Assembly (NCBI RefSeq): GCF_028476545.1 | Contig: NW_026732267.1 | Span: forward strand, 266,001-330,000 | Reading direction: 5' to 3' | From: Physella acuta | Taxonomy: Eukaryota > Mollusca > Gastropoda > Physidae | DNA length: 64,000 nucleotides | In this document: positions 12,960-23,184 of the stretch, in pieces | Numbering within the stretch: position 1 is the first letter of the stretch | Layout of the letters: the number at the start of each line of letters is the position of its first letter | The notes under the pieces: model-generated | The model's database searches: none | Told to the model about the DNA's origin: nothing | Seen by the model: only the letters and a program-made list of their open reading frames with translations | Made by a program: the position numbers and the translations under genes

Positions 12960-14213
12960 GTGATCAAAGGCTATGGAAGCAAATCCAGAAAGAAAAGCAG
13001 GCTGAAGTCGGAGTCAACGGGCCATCTAGTATGGCGCATAACATGCTGGCACGCACTGCTTAATTTTATGATGGAGGAAAGAAATAGGACTAACAGAAGT
13101 GGCGTCCTGCCTGTGGAATCCCGCCGCGCAGGTAGGGGGCCGGGCTCTCCGCCTCGAAGGAGCCCACAAAAGCGAGCTGGTGGTTCCTCTATTCTTGCCT
13201 GGCCAGCCAGGGGCAAGGATCAGAAGGTAAATTCTACTGGCCAAAATAGTGAGGAAAACAACAAATTACTTGTTATCCTGCAGTGGAATGCAGAAGGAGT
13301 TCATAAAAAAAAGGAAGCCTTAAAAATATTCCTACATGAAAATAAAGTAGACGTTGCTTGTATTCAAGAAACTCACCTCAACAACAATCTTCGCTTCTCT
13401 ATTAGAGGATACACCTGCATAAGGCAGGACAGGGAAAACAGACCTAAAGGAGGTATCCTCATTCTCATAAAAAATGACATTCCAACAACAGATATCGTTA
13501 TACCAAACTCAACAGCATCTGAGATAATGGGCACCAAACTCATACTTGCAGAAGGTAACCTAAATATCTTCAATTGCTACTGTCCTCCTGATAAGGACCT
13601 GGAACTGGACCGCATCTCCCTGCCAAACAGCGAAGAGTGCCTGGTTGTGGGAGACATGAACAGCCACTCCCAGAGCTGGGGTTACCCTGACCTCAATGTT
13701 AAAGGAGAGGAAATTGAAGAATGGCAAGCAGAAAATAGGCTCATCCTTCTAAATAAACCTGATGACAAACCAACTTTTTACTCAAGGTCTTGGTTAACCA
13801 CGTCTACCCCCGACCTAGCTTTTGCTACTAATGGCATATCCAAAAAATGCAAAAGAGAAGTTGCAGATCAACTAGCCACTAGCGACCACCGACCAATCCT
13901 GATCCAGATAGAAACATCAAACAGGCCAATTGAAGCCTACCCCCGCCCTAGATGGAACTACAAAAAAGCTAATTGGGAGCTCTTCTCTTCCCTCACAGAC
14001 TCCTACACAAGACCAATCAACTGTAAAACCAATCAGGTGAACAAGTCATACACAGCCTTCTCAAAAGCAGTTCTGTTAGCAGCCAAAAAATCTATTCCAA
14101 GGGGAGCAAGGAAAAATTATATCCCAAACTGGACTCCAGACCTCCAGATACTCCATGACGAGACAATTGATGCTAGAAACATTGTTGAAGATAATCCCAC
14201 TGTAGTTTTCTAA
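12960..14213 (+). CDS. LINE ORF, endonuclease part
   Basis: This is a 417-codon frame. The track's first codon is GTG and the true start is not clear; residues 1 to about 100 are basic and low-complexity (SRRAGRGPGSPPRRSP) and recall a leftover nucleic-acid-binding leader. From residue 103 an exonuclease-endonuclease-phosphatase domain is evident: QWNAEG (N110), CIQETHL (E137), GDMNSHSQSW (D232, N234), TPDLAF (D285) and TSDHRP (D309, H310). These are the expected catalytic positions of the target-nicking endonuclease in target-primed reverse transcription. The frame stops at 14211. The next frame picks up within a few bases: frame 1 is open from just after 14203 (SNIILKSANAVFRKKY). A single-base indel, perhaps in the TTTTC run, therefore separates this part from the RT part. 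Confidence 0.85.
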   Translation: MIKGYGSKSRKKSRLKSESTGHLVWRITCWHALLNFMMEERNRTNRSGVLPVESRRAGRGPGSPPRRSPQKRAGGSSILAWPARGKDQKVNSTGQNSEENNKLLVILQWNAEGVHKKKEALKIFLHENKVDVACIQETHLNNNLRFSIRGYTCIRQDRENRPKGGILILIKNDIPTTDIVIPNSTASEIMGTKLILAEGNLNIFNCYCPPDKDLELDRISLPNSEECLVVGDMNSHSQSWGYPDLNVKGEEIEEWQAENRLILLNKPDDKPTFYSRSWLTTSTPDLAFATNGISKKCKREVADQLATSDHRPILIQIETSNRPIEAYPRPRWNYKKANWELFSSLTDSYTRPINCKTNQVNKSYTAFSKAVLLAAKKSIPRGARKNYIPNWTPDLQILHDETIDARNIVEDNPTVVF

Positions 14214-14265
14214 CATAATATTAAAATCAGCAAACGCAGTTTTTAGAAAAAAGTATCTAACTGCA

Positions 14266-16953
14266 TTGAGGAAAAGCTGGCAAGAAAAAACAGAACACCT
14301 CAATGTAGATAGAGATGGTCATAAACTATGGAGTATTGCAAAAAGGCTAAACCAAGAAGAAAACAGAGCTACTCCCATAGTCATCGACATTGAAAACACG
14401 ATCAAAACAGAAAAGGATGCAGCAAAAGAATTTATAACCCACTTCAGCAAAGTGGGACAAATAAATATCAGCCACCAAAGAGTAGAAGAGGTTAAAAATC
14501 AAACTGAAGTTAAAGAAAAACTACAGAAAGTCTCTCCCCCCACCTCCACTGGAATGGTAGCTCGAATTAGCAAGAAGGAGCTTGAAGAAGCAATGAAGCT
14601 CCTCAAACTTAAGCAAGCTCCAGGCCCTGACAAAATCTCAAATGATATGCTCATGCACCTGGGCCCCAATGCTAAGAAAAAACTGCTCCAAATATTTAAT
14701 GCAAGCTGGAAATCTGGGAAAATCCCAAATATTTGGAAAAAAGCAATCATGATACCTGTTCTAAAAATAGGAAAACCCAGGAACAAAGTCGATAGCTATC
14801 GCCCAATAAGTTTAACAAGCTGCGTTTGTAAACTGATGGAAAGAGTAGTAAACAACAGACTGACCTGGTTTCTAGAATCGAACAATCTACTAGCAGACGA
14901 ACAGGCAGGCTTCAGGAAGTGCAGATCTACTGAAGACCAAATTACCTTCATTTCTCAGGAAATAGAAGATGGCTTTCAAGAAAAAAAACCAACCTCAATA
15001 GTGTGGGTCGACTTTGAAAAAGCCTTTGACAAGGTTTGGGAGCAAGGCTTAATTCTAAAACTAATAAACCATCAAGTATCTCATAACATGCTAAACTGGA
15101 TAAAAGGTTACCTAAGCAACCGAAAAGCATCAGTCTCCATGCAAGGAAAAAGAAGTCACACAGTAACTATAAAAAATGGAGTCCCTCAAGGAGGAGTCTT
15201 GTCTCCTACTCTCTTCCTCATTTATATAAATGACCTAAATGAAAACATCCCAAGGAGAGTAAAAAGAAGCATGTTTGCAGACGACCTTTCACTAATCAGC
15301 ACAGAGGAATATATTGGTACCTCAAAATTTCGTCTTCAAGAAACACTTGACAAGCTCGGCAAATGGACCAAAAACTGGGGCTTATCCATCAATACCAAGA
15401 AAACAACTTATTCAATCTTCACCTTATCAACTAAACATCAAAAAATGAAACTTACCCTAGAAAACCAAGAGCTAGAAAAAAATGACCACCCCAAATACCT
15501 AGGAGTCACTTTTGACACTCGACTTACCTGGAGAAAACAAATAGAAAACACACAAAGTAATGGGATCAAAAGACTTAATCTAATGAGGAAACTGGCAGGA
15601 ACAGACTGGGGAGCAAATCACCACATCCTGAAAAAAACCTACACCAGCTATGTGAGACCTACGTTAGAATATGGTGCTTCGGCTTGGGGCTCAGCAGCAA
15701 AAACAAATATTAGCAAAATTGACAAAGTTCAGAACATTGGATTGAGAATAATGACAGGAGCCATGAAAACAACACCCATAAAAGCTATGGAGGAAATAGC
15801 CGCTCTTAGCTCAATAGAAGAAAGAAGAGAATCAAAAATCCTCACTCAATACACAAAGCTAGAGGCACTGGAAAACCATAACCTAAAACAAAAACTCCAG
15901 AAACCCAGTCCATCAACCAGACTACAAAGAACAAGTTTCATCAAAGAAGCAAAGAATCTGAAAAAGAAATATGAAATCGAAAATATCATTCCTGAAGCAA
16001 TAAAAACTCAAAACCTCTCCCCGCCTTGGATCTCCCACTGTCACTTAACCATTATTGACTCAATAGACACCATAGGAAAAAAATCTGACTATGATCTAGA
16101 AGAACGTAGGAAAATAACAAATAAACACATTAAGGATCAGTACCCCAGCAACACCTGGACTAGAGTTTTCACAGATGGCTCAGCTGAAGATGCCACAAAA
16201 AACGGCGGGGCTGGCATCCTTATTGAATGGCCAAGCGGAGAAAGCCTGGAAAAGGCAATAGCCACAGGCAGCCTATCCGACAATTTTAGGGCAGAAAAAG
16301 AAGCTTTAGAACACGCAGCAAACCTCCTGTCAGAACACCCTGAATCACCGAATAGTCAGATTGTATTCCTTACAGATGCCAAATCAGTCCTACAATCCCT
16401 ACAAAATCCGGAGTCCTATATTCAAACACTTATGACAGCACTAGAGAGGCTTAAAAATACCTGCAGCAGAATTGTGCTGCAGTGGATCCCGGGCCACTGC
16501 CAGATCCAGGGTAACGAGATCGCAGACCAGCTGGCAAAAATTGGGGGAAAGAAACCACAACCGGAAATTTCGCTACACCCAAAAGAAATAAAAAGAATAA
16601 TTAAAAACAAACAAACGCAAATGTGGTCGGTCACACACCCTCACTACATTAAAGACGACGGCTATTACAATTTAACACGAAAACAACAATACATAATCTT
16701 TCGACTCAGAACAGGCCACAACAGACTAAATCAACACATGCACAAAAAACTGAAGGTTGGGTGTAGCGAAATGTGCCCTTGTGGCAAGGCCCCGGAAAAC
16801 ACTGAGCACATACTCCAGGATTGTACTCTGTATAGCCAGGCAAGAGGCAGACACTGGCCCCAGCCCACCCCACTCAGGGAAAAATTATATGGGACACCTG
16901 ACAAACTGGAAACCACAGTCCGGTTTGTCCACGAAGTTGGTCTTGTTGTCTGA
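14266..16953 (+). CDS. LINE ORF, reverse transcriptase and RNase H part
   Basis: An 895-codon frame (coding sense extends back to about 14206) continues the endonuclease ORF after a one-base shift. RT motifs in order are: SYRPISLTSCVCKLMERV (about 178-194), WVDFEKAFDKVW (D249), NGVPQGGVLSPTLF (about 304-317) and MFADDLSLI with the catalytic DD at 339-340. RNase H follows: FTDGSAED (D637), RAEKEALEHA (E677), LTDAKSV (D704) and GNEIADQLAK (D754), so all four acidic residues are present. The C-terminus has a Cys/His cluster, C833 to C853 (CSEMCPCGKAPENTEHILQD then C). The intact catalytic set indicates a recently active element. It stops at TGA 16951. Confidence 0.9.
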   Translation: MRKSWQEKTEHLNVDRDGHKLWSIAKRLNQEENRATPIVIDIENTIKTEKDAAKEFITHFSKVGQINISHQRVEEVKNQTEVKEKLQKVSPPTSTGMVARISKKELEEAMKLLKLKQAPGPDKISNDMLMHLGPNAKKKLLQIFNASWKSGKIPNIWKKAIMIPVLKIGKPRNKVDSYRPISLTSCVCKLMERVVNNRLTWFLESNNLLADEQAGFRKCRSTEDQITFISQEIEDGFQEKKPTSIVWVDFEKAFDKVWEQGLILKLINHQVSHNMLNWIKGYLSNRKASVSMQGKRSHTVTIKNGVPQGGVLSPTLFLIYINDLNENIPRRVKRSMFADDLSLISTEEYIGTSKFRLQETLDKLGKWTKNWGLSINTKKTTYSIFTLSTKHQKMKLTLENQELEKNDHPKYLGVTFDTRLTWRKQIENTQSNGIKRLNLMRKLAGTDWGANHHILKKTYTSYVRPTLEYGASAWGSAAKTNISKIDKVQNIGLRIMTGAMKTTPIKAMEEIAALSSIEERRESKILTQYTKLEALENHNLKQKLQKPSPSTRLQRTSFIKEAKNLKKKYEIENIIPEAIKTQNLSPPWISHCHLTIIDSIDTIGKKSDYDLEERRKITNKHIKDQYPSNTWTRVFTDGSAEDATKNGGAGILIEWPSGESLEKAIATGSLSDNFRAEKEALEHAANLLSEHPESPNSQIVFLTDAKSVLQSLQNPESYIQTLMTALERLKNTCSRIVLQWIPGHCQIQGNEIADQLAKIGGKKPQPEISLHPKEIKRIIKNKQTQMWSVTHPHYIKDDGYYNLTRKQQYIIFRLRTGHNRLNQHMHKKLKVGCSEMCPCGKAPENTEHILQDCTLYSQARGRHWPQPTPLREKLYGTPDKLETTVRFVHEVGLVV

Positions 16954-17009
16954 ATCCTCCACCATATTCAAAAATTAAGAACGAAGAAGAAGAAGAAGAC
17001 ATTTTATTT

Positions 17010-17757
17010 AATTGTCAGATTTTTATTTGTAGGATATTGTCTTACTTTGTTATAGTATATGCGCAATCCCCAGGCAAGACACAATTTCTTGAGGTAATTT
17101 TCCTCATAATCGCTTTATTTGAATTGTTAAAGTGCTTGTCTGAAATGTATATAATTATAAAAGTAAGTTCAACAATTGTATGCACCGTAATAAACATTCA
17201 TATCCAAGCAAAGTAAACTTGGTTGCAGATTACCAACAAAATATGAATGTCCTTGTTTATATCAGTAAATTAATAGACATACTATCCACAGCATACCAAG
17301 TAAATTACCAAAAGTCTACTTTGTTCTAAGTATACAAAGACAATTAAAAAAAAAACATTGTTAATTGATTTGGTTTCTACATTGTTTTGTCACAAAATAG
17401 AACTATTTGAAGACACAAACATGTTTCTTCCAGATTTAAAATGATGCAGGAATTCCATGTTGGCAAAATTTTTAATTGATCCAGATATAGATCTAGATCT
17501 TCTAGATCGTCTAGTCACACTTAGTGACATTTATCTATGGGCTAACAGGAAAAAAATTACAAACTTCTAAATTAAATCTTGGTCTAATACTGTTTAGTAC
17601 TATTTAACTTGAAAAAAATTACTACATTTAAGCGCTAAATGTAATCTAGATCTAGAAGTAAATATTAAATAATCTAGATTTTAGATGAACTACAAAACAA
17701 AACCCATTCACAAAGTTGTTCTGATCGGACAACGACGTCTTTAAATCTAGGGATTCT
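17010..17757. other. AT-rich spacer with TCTAGATC motifs
   Basis: Contains clusters of overlapping TCTAGATCT words (about 17484-17516 and 17645-17660), a motif recurring at 50.0-50.3 and 62.76 kb. No coding signal. Confidence 0.4.
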
Positions 17758-18633
17758 AGTCTAAACCCCCAAATTGAAATTTAGGTGTTAGGACTTTTTG
17801 AGTGTTAAGGAAGTTGTAACTAAAATTAAAATGCAAAAAAATCACTAAAAAGTTATGGTTTTTTGAAAATATTTTCTAAAAAGTATAATTTTTTAGGGTA
17901 AAATAGCTCAAAATTAGCTCTCATTGAAATCACAATAACACAGCTTCTGTTTGTCAGAATAACACAAATCTTTAACATAGTGTAATATACGCAATTACAA
18001 AAAAGTTGAACTAAAATAAAACTATTAGAAAATAATTTAAAAAATGGATTTTAGCCAAATGTTTTAAATGTGAGACCTAAAAAATTTCCAAAAAGTAAGG
18101 TGTAGACTTAGCTTTTTATTTATAAAAAGAGAAGTTTCAAAGATATAGAAATTCTTTTAGTTCGACTTTACAAGCAGTGTTTAGTAAACAAGTGTTCTAA
18201 ATTTCAGCTAAACATCTCAAGTAGTTTTTGAGTTATAGTGGTACAATTTTGTTGAAAAGTAACATTTTCAGAAAAACGCTAAATAGTGAAAAATATACTA
18301 AATTTGAAAAAAAAACCGAGAAAAAGCGAAAACTATACCAAATAAGTCATTTTTAAAACCTCCGAGTTACATAAATTGCATCTGGAGCCTCTTACTCAGC
18401 AATAAGAACATCTATTTTAGTTAGTTTTTAATTTTTATGTTGCTAAATGTTGCTTAATATAGGCGAATTACGTCATTACGTAATTAGTCTCATTAATTAA
18501 AAAATAAAAAATACTAGCAATACGAAATTTTGCAAAATGAGTATACAAAAATGTTCAGAATTGAATGTAGTTTCAAAAACAATAGATTTTCAAAAATCAA
18601 CATTTCTGACTTAAATATGTATTTTGGGGGGTG
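17758..18633 (+). mobile_element. Old family A copy lacking clean termini
   Basis: The body aligns along its length with the MITE at 20851-21744 (starting at CAAATTGAAATTTAGGTG). The left edge has TAAACCCCC instead of the full TTAAGGGCAGG terminus, and the right edge breaks off at ATTTTGGGGGG. Its 3' part carries the subtype bases also seen at the extreme right edge of the 4.28-kb array (AGTTAG, GCTTAATATAGGCG, CTCATTAATT). Confidence 0.7.
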
Positions 18634-18800
18634 GAGTCGGTTATAGGCTTTCAGCAGTGTGTTGGGAGAGGGGTCCACGCTGTACAGTCCAACCCGCAGT
18701 ATGCTTGTAGGTTATCAAAACAAAATACCGTTCCTGTTAACATCATGTATATCATACATTTACATTTCTAATCTCGCTTTTAAGCAACAGATCTTCACTG
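18634..18800. repeat. Interspersed repeat shared with 48343-48500
   Basis: GAGTCGGTTATAGGCT, the segment GTAGGTTATCAAAACAAAAT and CATCATGTATATCAT occur in the same order at both sites, at about 80 percent similarity by eye. The family is unknown and no termini were recognised. Confidence 0.55.
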
Positions 18801-18954
18801 TAAGTTAAATAATATTAAAAATATTATAGGCCATTATAGTAGGCTTAATTAATAGCAATTAGGGGCATATACTGAACATAGGCATAAGACTAGGCAAGGC
18901 CTATGTATACTTAGGGCACTATAGTTGAGTATAGACTATGGTCAGTCATAATTT

Positions 18955-19076
18955 AGGGTTGGTCAAGTTGGTAAAGCTCATGGTTGCTAAAACCGAAAAG
19001 TCTCGAGTTCAAAACCTCGGGCAGATAAGGCTCGATTCATTCCAACACTAAAAATTAAGAACGAAGAAGAAGAAGA
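18955..19076 (+). mobile_element. tRNA-derived SINE with LINE tail
   Basis: A 122-bp insertion is flanked by the 11-bp duplication AGTCATAATTT (18944-18954 and 19077-19087). A-box-like TGGTCAAGTTGG and B-box-like GTTCAAAAC (fits GWTCRANNC) mark a tRNA-derived RNA polymerase III promoter. The wide box spacing suggests a tRNA with a long variable arm. The 3' end, AAATTAAGAACGAAGAAG plus GAA repeats, is the same as the tail of the LINE at 12631-16998, so that LINE's machinery probably mobilises it. It is not a functional tRNA gene. Confidence 0.75.
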
Positions 19077-19098
19077 AGTCATAATTTGTATATAGTAG

Positions 19099-19100
<2 letters not shown>

Positions 19101-19196
<96 letters not shown>

Positions 19197-19197
19197 T
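19101..19197. repeat. (AT)n microsatellite
   Basis: About 97 bp of TA repeat just after the SINE. Confidence 0.95.
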
Positions 19198-19204
19198 AGA
19201 TATA

Positions 19205-20638
<1,434 letters not shown>

Positions 20639-20850
20639 AGATCTAGATATACCTAATATTATTACTAACTAGTCTTTGAATTTGGTCTTTAGCTAGCTAG
20701 ACTCCTAGTCTAATCTACTAGCAACCCCCCCCCCCCCCCCGTCAGGCCTATTAATTAATAATTAATTACAGACTCAATCTCAATTAATTTCTGAGCCTTT
20801 TTTCAGTGTTATCCTACTAGTACTAGATTAGCGTCTATTTCACAATTTAA

Positions 20851-21744
20851 GGGCAGGTTAAACCCACAAATTGAAATTTAGGTGTTAGGACTTTTTTGAG
20901 TGATAAGGAAGTTATAACTTGCATAGTATATGAAAAAAATGCAAAAAAAAAACACTAAAAACTTATGGTTTTGAGAAAATATTTTCTAAAAAGTGTCATT
21001 TTTAGGGTAAAAAAGCTCAAAATTAGCTCTCATTGAAATCAAAATAACACAGCTTCTGATTGTCAGAATAACACAAATCTTTAATATAGTGTAATGTACG
21101 CAATTACAAAAAAGATGAACTAAAACAATTAGAAAATAATAAAATATGGATTTTAGCCAAATTTTTTTAAAAGTGAGACCTAAAATTTTTCCAAAAAGTA
21201 GGGAGTAGACTTAGCTTTTTTTTTATAAAATGAAAAGTTTCAAAGCTGTAGAAATTCTTTTAGTTCAACTTTACAAGCAGTGTTTATTAAACATGTGTGC
21301 AAAATTTCAGCTAAATATCTCAAGTAGTTTTTGAGTTATAGTAATTTAACTGGTACAATTTTGTTGAAAAGCAACATTTTGAGAAAAACGCTAAATAGTG
21401 AAAAATATACTAAATTTGAAAAAAACGAGAAAAATCGAAAACTATACCAAATAAGTCATTTTTAAAACCTCCCAGTTACATAAATTGCATCTGGAGCCTC
21501 TTACTCAGCAATAAGAACATCTATTTTAGCTAGTTTTTAATTTTTATGTTGCTAAATGTTGCTAAATATAGGTGAATTACGTCATTAGTCTCCATTAAAA
21601 AATTATAAAAAATACTAGCAATGCGAAATTTTGCAAAATGATTATACAAAAATGTTCAGAATTGAATGTAGTTTCAGAAACAATAGATTTTCAAAAATCA
21701 ACATTTTGACTTAAATTAGTATTTTGGGGGGGTTTAACCTGCCC
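20851..21744 (+). mobile_element. Complete family A MITE at left edge of the array
   Basis: It has 15-bp terminal inverted repeats, GGGCAGGTTAAACCC and GGGTTTAACCTGCCC, and TTAA on both sides (20847-20850 and 21745-21748). It is 894 bp and non-coding. It is the reference copy for this family; relatives are at 3481-4195, 17758-18633 and in each array unit. TTAA duplications suggest a Kolobok-like or piggyBac-like transposase. Confidence 0.8.
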
Positions 21745-21864
21745 TTAAATATTTTACTATTAATACTTAGGCTAGGCCCTATACGGCCTAAAGTATAGTA
21801 TATTAAATGGGCCTATTTGTGAGCTAAAATAGTTTAGTTAGATCTAGACCCAGGTATTACTGAT

Positions 21865-23184
21865 GATTGTAGGAAAAAAGTCACAGGAAAAAAAACACAG
21901 GAAAAAAAAACAGAAAAAAAGTCACAGGAAAAAAAGTCACAGGAACAAAGTCACAAATATATATTTGCATGATATTTGTTAATACTTTTATGTATTAAAT
22001 ATTTAGAGAGTGCAAATTAATTTAGGATTAATTAAATGTAATGAACTGTGTGTAGGAATTTTTATAATTCATTTAAAAATATTTATTATGAAGTATGTAG
22101 ATTTTGATTATTTTAAACTTAAGATAAGCATTTAATAGAATGCTCCAAAGTCCACTTTTTATCGTGTTTTTTTTAAATACCAATATTAAATTACCGTGAA
22201 ATGGTAAGTTCATCTGACTTGCTGCCCTCAACTCATGATAACAATAGTTATGTTTAGTTCAACCACCTTTACTGCCCACATTTATCACGCTCATTACATA
22301 ACAAAACTTAGGATCAAAACAGAAAGCTGACAAGGTTCAAAGGCTGTCATTGACGCATAACGTCAACAACAGAAAGTATGTTCGGACAATGCCTACTGAG
22401 GAGAGGCCGACCAGAGAATAGCCTACGGCAAAATGTGCCTAAATTTTTTTTATAATTAACTTTTCTACCGACTATTTAACTAAATATGTAACAAAAGTTG
22501 AGATTGTTGTGTTAATTATCTTAGAGTATTTTTACTCACAATTGTTAAAAATCATAATGCTTTTAACGTCTATAAATAATTTATGCTTAAAAAAAAATAC
22601 ATCCCACAACAATAAACTTACAAAATTTTACAGTTCTTAACAAATTAATAAAAACGAGCCGACCCGCGGCGTATCATACGCCGCTATTTAGTTGTTGTTT
22701 TTTCTACTTTTCAGTAATTAATAATTTGTTAATTCGACACTACCAACGCTGCCACTGAAAATATTTCTTTAAAACACTATAAGTAACTCGTTAAGGACGA
22801 TAACCCCCCCCCCCCTCCGTTAAAGTAAACTCCACTTAGTTATCCCCCTCCCCCCTACGTTTAAAATCTTTTCAAACTAAATTATCTGCCCCTAATAGTC
22901 GTCACTAAACCCGGCTCTGCTTGTAAACATTTAGCGTGAACCACAGCTCACCAGACCATGTAGGGGTGGGGGTGGTAGGGAGCGTGCTTACAGCTTGTTT
23001 TCTAGCTTCTCCCAGAAGAGAATTATATATATAGATATTTCTAAAAAGATTTTTGTGACTTTTTTTCTGTGACTTTTTTTCCGATAAAATTTTTCCACTG
23101 TGACTTTTTTTCTGTGACTTTTTTTCCTAGCAAAAACTGACTTTTTTCTGTTTTTTTTTTTCCTGTGACTTTTTTCCGTTTACC
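21865..23184. mobile_element. Foldback / Mutator-like non-autonomous element (array unit 1)
   Basis: It is flanked by a perfect 9-bp duplication, ATTACTGAT (21856-21864 and 23185-23193). The ends are inverted: GGAAAAAAGTCACAGG at the left and CCTGTGACTTTTTTCC at the right. Several further GTCACAGG-AAAA units follow inside the left end, and TTTTTTTCTGTGAC units precede the right end, so each arm is a short subrepeat array. The 9-bp duplication and repeat-rich arms point to Mutator-like or FB-type elements. It has no transposase. Inside is a perfect palindrome, GCGGCGTATCATACGCCGC (about 22670). The runs of GKKKS-like codons on the minus strand are arm artefacts, not a gene. Confidence 0.7.

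Larger units (their letters stand above)
12631..16998 (+). mobile_element. Full-length I/Nimb-clade LINE (nimbus-like) with target duplication
   Basis: The element is 4368 bp and is flanked by the 11-bp duplication ACATTTTATTT (12620-12630 and 16999-17009), which fixes both ends. Its order is: GC-richer 5' leader (about 12631-12950), apurinic-type endonuclease, reverse transcriptase, RNase H, a Cys/His-rich C-terminus, a 22-nt spacer and a (GAA)n tail ending ATTAAGAACGAAGAAGAAG. Endonuclease-RT-RNase H order with a simple-repeat tail is characteristic of the I superfamily; nimbus is the snail member known to me. No separate gag-like ORF1 is visible between the 5' end and the endonuclease. One frameshift near 14203-14213 interrupts the long frame. 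Otherwise the coding sequence is intact, so the insertion is probably young. Confidence 0.88.

Noticed and set aside
18966-19030. Possible tRNA gene
   Set aside because: A- and B-box-like sequences are present, but no full cloverleaf is seen. The flanking duplication and the LINE tail identify a SINE.
22660-22700. GCGGCGTATCATACGCCGC palindrome as a Helitron 3' end
   Set aside because: The CTRR terminus expected a few bases after the hairpin is absent, and the site lies inside an element already defined by a 9-bp duplication.
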